8,602 nt of DNA from an uncultured bacterium. GTDB taxonomy: Bacteria; Acidobacteriota; Thermoanaerobaculia; Multivoradales; JAHEKO01. Both the position numbers and the translations under genes were made by a program. Shown here one piece after another: positions 4,749 through 8,602 of the stretch (position 1 is its first letter; the number at the start of each line of letters is the position of its first letter). The stretch lies in contig CALILB010000395.1 in NCBI GenBank assembly GCA_938016625.1, positions 1 through 8,602 of the forward strand. The letters are read 5' to 3'. Below the pieces are notes generated by a model. It saw nothing but the letters and a program-made list of their open reading frames with translations. It had not been told where the DNA came from and searched no databases.

Positions 4749-7700
4749 TCAGAAGCTCTTCTGCCAACGGACGTCGACCGAGTAGCTGTCGTCGCCGTTC
4801 TGGGTCAGGACCAGGGTCATGCCCCGGGTGACCGACCATTCGAGCTGCAGAATCCACTGTTCGGTGGTCGAAGGATCGAAGGAATAGGTGGCGAAAATGT
4901 CCCGCGACAGCCGTTCGCCGATGGTGAATCTGGTCGATGAGGGCTCACCGGTGGAGGAGGTCAGCGGCTCGATGCGAAACTGATCCAGACCAAACAGCTT
5001 GCGGGTGCGCTCGGAGACCAGCGAGGAGGCTTGCCCGTAGAGCAACGAGGTGGCACGGAGCCCCGCCGCGTCTTCCTCTTCAGTCGTGCCCACACGGGCG
5101 AGGGACTCTTCGCCGGTGGTCAGAAGCGCCAGCACTTCGAGGTCGCCCAACGGCGGATCGGAGGAGAAGGTCGCATTGAGCCGTTCGAGCGAGCCCGAGA
5201 GGTTGAGGGTGACGTTGTACTCGCGCACACGGGTGGTGGCCGCCAGATCGATAACCGGCTCGATGCGGAATGGGTTGGCAAAGTTGAGCCGGCCGTGCTC
5301 GATGCTGTATTTGTTGCCCCCATACTCCAGCGTGCTCTCCCTGTCGATGTCGACCCGCCCAAAAATCACGGGTCGGGCTGCGGTACCGCGCACCACCAGG
5401 TCGAGACCGCCGGTCAGATCCGCCAGGTTGTTGCTGACTCGCAATGCCCCTGGGCCATTGATGCTGATCTGGAGTTGGGTCGTGGCCAGCATCGGGTTGG
5501 CGGTCTCCACCTGTACTCGCTCTCTTGCGAACAGCCCCTGCAGCATCTGACCCACGCCCATGGGGACATCCTGGTGGTACATCGCGCGCTCGAGATCGAT
5601 GCTGCCCCGCACCTGCCGGCCTTCGTCGGTGGAGATCAAGACCAGCTCGGCGTCGCCGCGCGACAGCCAACCTTCCGGAAAACGGACATTGAGATCTTTG
5701 CCGACCACCTGGAGGCGATACTCGAACAATTCGGGCGCCTCGGGGCCGGGAAGACCCAGCGCGCCGGTTGCCCTTACCTCGCCGCCGGCCATGCGGCCCG
5801 TCAGGTTGTCGACGACAATCTGGCTCGGGTAGAAGAGAATGAGACCCTCGACCCGCTCGAGCGAGTGAGGCAACAGGGTGCTGACCACCCGCGCATTGGA
5901 GATCGCTCCCTGGCCGTTGAGGACCGGCCGCTCGACCGACCCGCCGACGGTCGCCAGCACATCAAACTGGCCCGCGCGCAGTCCGAGGTCGGGCAACACG
6001 AGGTCGAACCACCGGCTTTCGAGGCTGCCCTGGAGTCTGAGATCGAGCGTCCTGGCCTCGTCGGATCGCACCAGGCCGCCCACAAACAGCTCGGTCGAGC
6101 CGTCGGGCTCGGCGACAAAAAACGATTCGATACGGACACCGTCCTCCTCCAGCCGCACCACCACCGGCTCGAGATTCTCCACCCGATGTTCGGCATAGTC
6201 GGCTTCGAAGTGGTCGAGGCGGACGACCTTGCTCCACGGCTCCTCGGAAGACGGGCTGCCCGACAGCTCCAACTCACCCGAGAAGCGACCGGTGAAATCC
6301 GGCAGCTCTTCCTCGCGAGTGAGCTGGGCGATAGCCTGCAGGTCCGTCCCCTCCACCTGGAAAAGGAGCTCCACCCCATCCCGATCCAGTCGACCACCAC
6401 CGTTGATCAGGAGCAGACCAAAGAGGTCACCGTCGAGGCGAAGCTCGGTGCCGTTCCACTCAACGCGGGCCCGGGCCTCACCCTTGTCACCGAGGCGGAG
6501 ATCGGCGACGGCCAGGTCCCGCCACACGAGATCGGCTTCGAGCGTCGGACAGACCAGGGTTCCACCCACCAAACCCCGGGCCTCGAGACGACCGGTCAGG
6601 GGAGTCGTCACCAGATCGCTGAAAGGCGGGCTGTCGAGCTCCAGCGGCATCGAGTCGATGACGAAATTGAGGGTCTCGTTCTCGTTGTCGATGGCCCCTT
6701 CCACCACGATGTCGCCGGCCTCGGTGGCCAACACCGCCCGCCGAAAGCTGGTCATCTGACGATCGAAGTCCAGATCGAGCCGCAGGATGCCGTAATCCAC
6801 CCCACCGAGGACGGCCGGCTCGAGCTCGGCTCGTAGCTCTCCGACCGGCCGCTCCAGGTCGCCCGAGAGCTCGAGAGCACCGGTGAACCTGCCATCCAGG
6901 GGCAGCTCGAAGGGAAGCCAGGCCCGCGCCTCGTCCATCGGCCAGCCCACCGCATCGACAGTCAGGTGGAAAGGTGCCACCGGCTCGTCGATCTCCGGCT
7001 CGCCAAGCGGGAAGCTGCCGCTGACAATGAGCCCGGCGCCGGGTTGGCTGAGCTCCAAACGCAGGCGCTCTACCCTGTCCGGGGCGATCGCCAGCGACGC
7101 CCTCACCTCGTCGGCGGTAACCCCCGGAGCGCTAACCTCGTACAGCGCAAAGCCGAGCTCGGTATGGAGATTGCCGGGCTCCAGATAGAGAATTCCCTCC
7201 GCATCGCCGTAACCGGTGGTGGGATACCAGAGCGGTGGTGTCTCGGCATCTGCCTGGCCGGGCAGCAGACCGAGAAGCTCGGGTGCATCGCCGGTCGTAA
7301 TCTCGTAGTCGAAGCGACCCGAGTGCGAGTCGAGCTCGTAGAAGCCTGCCGTCCACACCCGCTGTGCCCCGGCTAGCAGCTCACCGGCGACAGTTCGAAT
7401 CACGCCCCCCTCGATCGACACCGGCACCGTCCCGGTCACGGCGAGCCCTGCCGATTCTCCCTCCGGCGGCTCGATCCTCAGGTCGGCCCAGCCGACGCCC
7501 TGTTGCGCCCGCCCCATCTCAAAGCGGTAGTCGAAGACACCATAGACCCGTCCCGCAAACCCATCGACCGGAATCTGCTGATCGTCGAGGAGTCGTTGCA
7601 GCTCGACGCCTTCCAGCGACAGATCCACCTCCATCGTCCGCTGGTCGGCCCCGACGTCGAAGGTCACACCACCGGCCACCCGGCCGCCGCCGTAGATCGC

Positions 7701-8602
7701 GTTTTTGAGACCGAGGCGAAAGCTCTTCTCAGTGCCGGTGGCCGTCAGCACCACATCGTCGACTCTGCGATCCAGCACCCGGAGCGAAGGCGATCGGAGC
7801 TCGCCCTGGATGTCTACATTCTTCGGTCGCCAGACGACGCCGCCTGCGAAGGTAAAAGGCCCTTCGACTTGATCCTCGAGGTAACCGATCTGCCTGAAAA
7901 AAGATGTCGAGCCCGTCGCCTGGACCCGGACCGTGATCTCCCGGTCGTCCTTCCAACCGGCGTGTCCCTGAATCGCCGCGGTGATATCGGGTCCGCTCAC
8001 CCGGCCGCCGGCGAGCTCGATCTTTCCGGGGTCGACACCCACTTTGAGACCCACGGCACCGAGGAAGGGGCGGGCCTTTGGCAGGGTGACCTCTACCTCC
8101 TGGGCGGCGACCCGCCCCTGGATGTGGAGGCCCGGCCCCCCCGACATGAATCCTTGCACCGCGCGCGCGGTCAGGGCCAGCGGAATCTTCTCATGGTCGA
8201 GCTCGAAGACGCCGTCCTCGACCGCCAGATAGTCGATGGTGATCTGCAGCGGTTGCGGACGGGGCTCGGATCGGGCCCGCTTCTGGAAGCGGGGCCAGTT
8301 GGGGCCACCCTCTTCGAAGACATCGAGGCGGACCCGTGGTGCATCAACCTTCACCTGCCGCAGCGCCACCGCCGGCTGGCGCCAGCCAAAGAGCTCGGCT
8401 TCGACAAAGACCCGCTCGATCTCGAGGATTGGGGGGTCCTCCGGTTCCGGCCCGCCGATTCGAACTCCGCCGACTTCGACCCACAGCGGCAGCAGCCGGA
8501 ACTCGAAGGTCTCGATCTCCACCTCCCGCTCGAGATAGCGCCCGGCCTCGAGGACCAGACGCTCCCTTATGAGCTCGGAGAGGTATTCGCTGCGCAGGAA
8601 GA
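4749..8602 (-). CDS. tamB: TamB/AsmA-like envelope transport protein, 5' end outside the window
   Basis: TamB-family proteins are long, inner-membrane-anchored beta-helical tubes that span the periplasm and work with an Omp85 partner in outer-membrane assembly or lipid transport. The frame is open from the right edge (first whole codon at 8600) to TGA at 4751-4749, giving 1283 visible residues. The visible N-terminus, SELIRERLVLEAGRYLER followed by EVEIETFEFRLLPLWVEV, resembles AsmA-type N-termini just after the membrane anchor, so the missing part is probably short. The middle consists of repeated amphipathic beta-strands. The end is the TamB (DUF490) domain: GNKYSIEHGRLNFANPF, then FSSDPPLGDLEVLALLTTG (from about 1145), closing in YSVDVRWQKSF. 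GTG at 8522 is in frame but would cut into the conserved N-terminus, so the true start is beyond the edge. It is the first visible gene of an operon with the Omp85 gene. Confidence 0.93.
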   Translation of the reverse strand, partial: FLRSEYLSELIRERLVLEAGRYLEREVEIETFEFRLLPLWVEVGGVRIGGPEPEDPPILEIERVFVEAELFGWRQPAVALRQVKVDAPRVRLDVFEEGGPNWPRFQKRARSEPRPQPLQITIDYLAVEDGVFELDHEKIPLALTARAVQGFMSGGPGLHIQGRVAAQEVEVTLPKARPFLGAVGLKVGVDPGKIELAGGRVSGPDITAAIQGHAGWKDDREITVRVQATGSTSFFRQIGYLEDQVEGPFTFAGGVVWRPKNVDIQGELRSPSLRVLDRRVDDVVLTATGTEKSFRLGLKNAIYGGGRVAGGVTFDVGADQRTMEVDLSLEGVELQRLLDDQQIPVDGFAGRVYGVFDYRFEMGRAQQGVGWADLRIEPPEGESAGLAVTGTVPVSIEGGVIRTVAGELLAGAQRVWTAGFYELDSHSGRFDYEITTGDAPELLGLLPGQADAETPPLWYPTTGYGDAEGILYLEPGNLHTELGFALYEVSAPGVTADEVRASLAIAPDRVERLRLELSQPGAGLIVSGSFPLGEPEIDEPVAPFHLTVDAVGWPMDEARAWLPFELPLDGRFTGALELSGDLERPVGELRAELEPAVLGGVDYGILRLDLDFDRQMTSFRRAVLATEAGDIVVEGAIDNENETLNFVIDSMPLELDSPPFSDLVTTPLTGRLEARGLVGGTLVCPTLEADLVWRDLAVADLRLGDKGEARARVEWNGTELRLDGDLFGLLLINGGGRLDRDGVELLFQVEGTDLQAIAQLTREEELPDFTGRFSGELELSGSPSSEEPWSKVVRLDHFEADYAEHRVENLEPVVVRLEEDGVRIESFFVAEPDGSTELFVGGLVRSDEARTLDLRLQGSLESRWFDLVLPDLGLRAGQFDVLATVGGSVERPVLNGQGAISNARVVSTLLPHSLERVEGLILFYPSQIVVDNLTGRMAGGEVRATGALGLPGPEAPELFEYRLQVVGKDLNVRFPEGWLSRGDAELVLISTDEGRQVRGSIDLERAMYHQDVPMGVGQMLQGLFARERVQVETANPMLATTQLQISINGPGALRVSNNLADLTGGLDLVVRGTAARPVIFGRVDIDRESTLEYGGNKYSIEHGRLNFANPFRIEPVIDLAATTRVREYNVTLNLSGSLERLNATFSSDPPLGDLEVLALLTTGEESLARVGTTEEEDAAGLRATSLLYGQASSLVSERTRKLFGLDQFRIEPLTSSTGEPSSTRFTIGERLSRDIFATYSFDPSTTEQWILQLEWSVTRGMTLVLTQNGDDSYSVDVRWQKSF

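Noticed and set aside
5031..6836. 601-codon open frame on the plus strand opposite tamB
   Set aside because: Also a GC-driven shadow; composition is unlike a folded protein and the opposite strand encodes the TamB domain without interruption.
8520..8522. GTG at 8522 as the start of tamB
   Set aside because: The frame continues upstream to the edge with sequence typical of AsmA-like N-termini, so this codon is internal.

Overview
The window comes from a GC-rich Gram-negative bacterium: it encodes an Omp85 outer-membrane barrel protein and a TamB-type envelope protein. Every real gene I can support lies on the minus strand. The protein style (many-POTRA Omp85 next to TamB, Sat of the QTRNP/HPVVG type) would fit Acidobacteriota, Myxococcota or a related deep Gram-negative lineage, but nothing here fixes the phylum.

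Reading in the direction of transcription (right to left):
(1) 8602-4749 is a very large TamB/AsmA-like protein, cut by the right edge just before its expected membrane anchor.
(2) 4734-1861 follows 14 bp downstream. It is an Omp85 (BamA/TamA-type) barrel protein with seven predicted POTRA repeats. The two form an apparent operon for protein or lipid delivery to, and insertion into, the outer membrane.
(3) 1838-975 is a compact type II toxin-antitoxin cassette: a Phd/VapB-type antitoxin (1694-1434) overlapped by a PIN-domain VapC toxin (1437-1024). It has its own promoter and a palindromic operator, and is bracketed by two 47-bp direct repeats that match at 44 positions.
(4) A gap of about 250 bp with one strong hairpin precedes (5) the sulfate-activation gene sat, which starts at 777 with GTG and runs off the left edge.

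The envelope pair and sat look like ordinary core genes. The part that invites a second look is the toxin-antitoxin cassette: matching repeats on both sides, a promoter whose spacing predicts a leaderless antitoxin mRNA, an operator running into the start codon, and a toxin frame whose only way to include its first catalytic Asp is a CTG (or ACG) start overlapping the antitoxin stop. Neither gene-poor gap exceeds 300 bp. I see no rRNA, tRNA, CRISPR array, transposase or phage gene. The long plus-strand open frames are antisense shadows of the GC-rich minus-strand genes.
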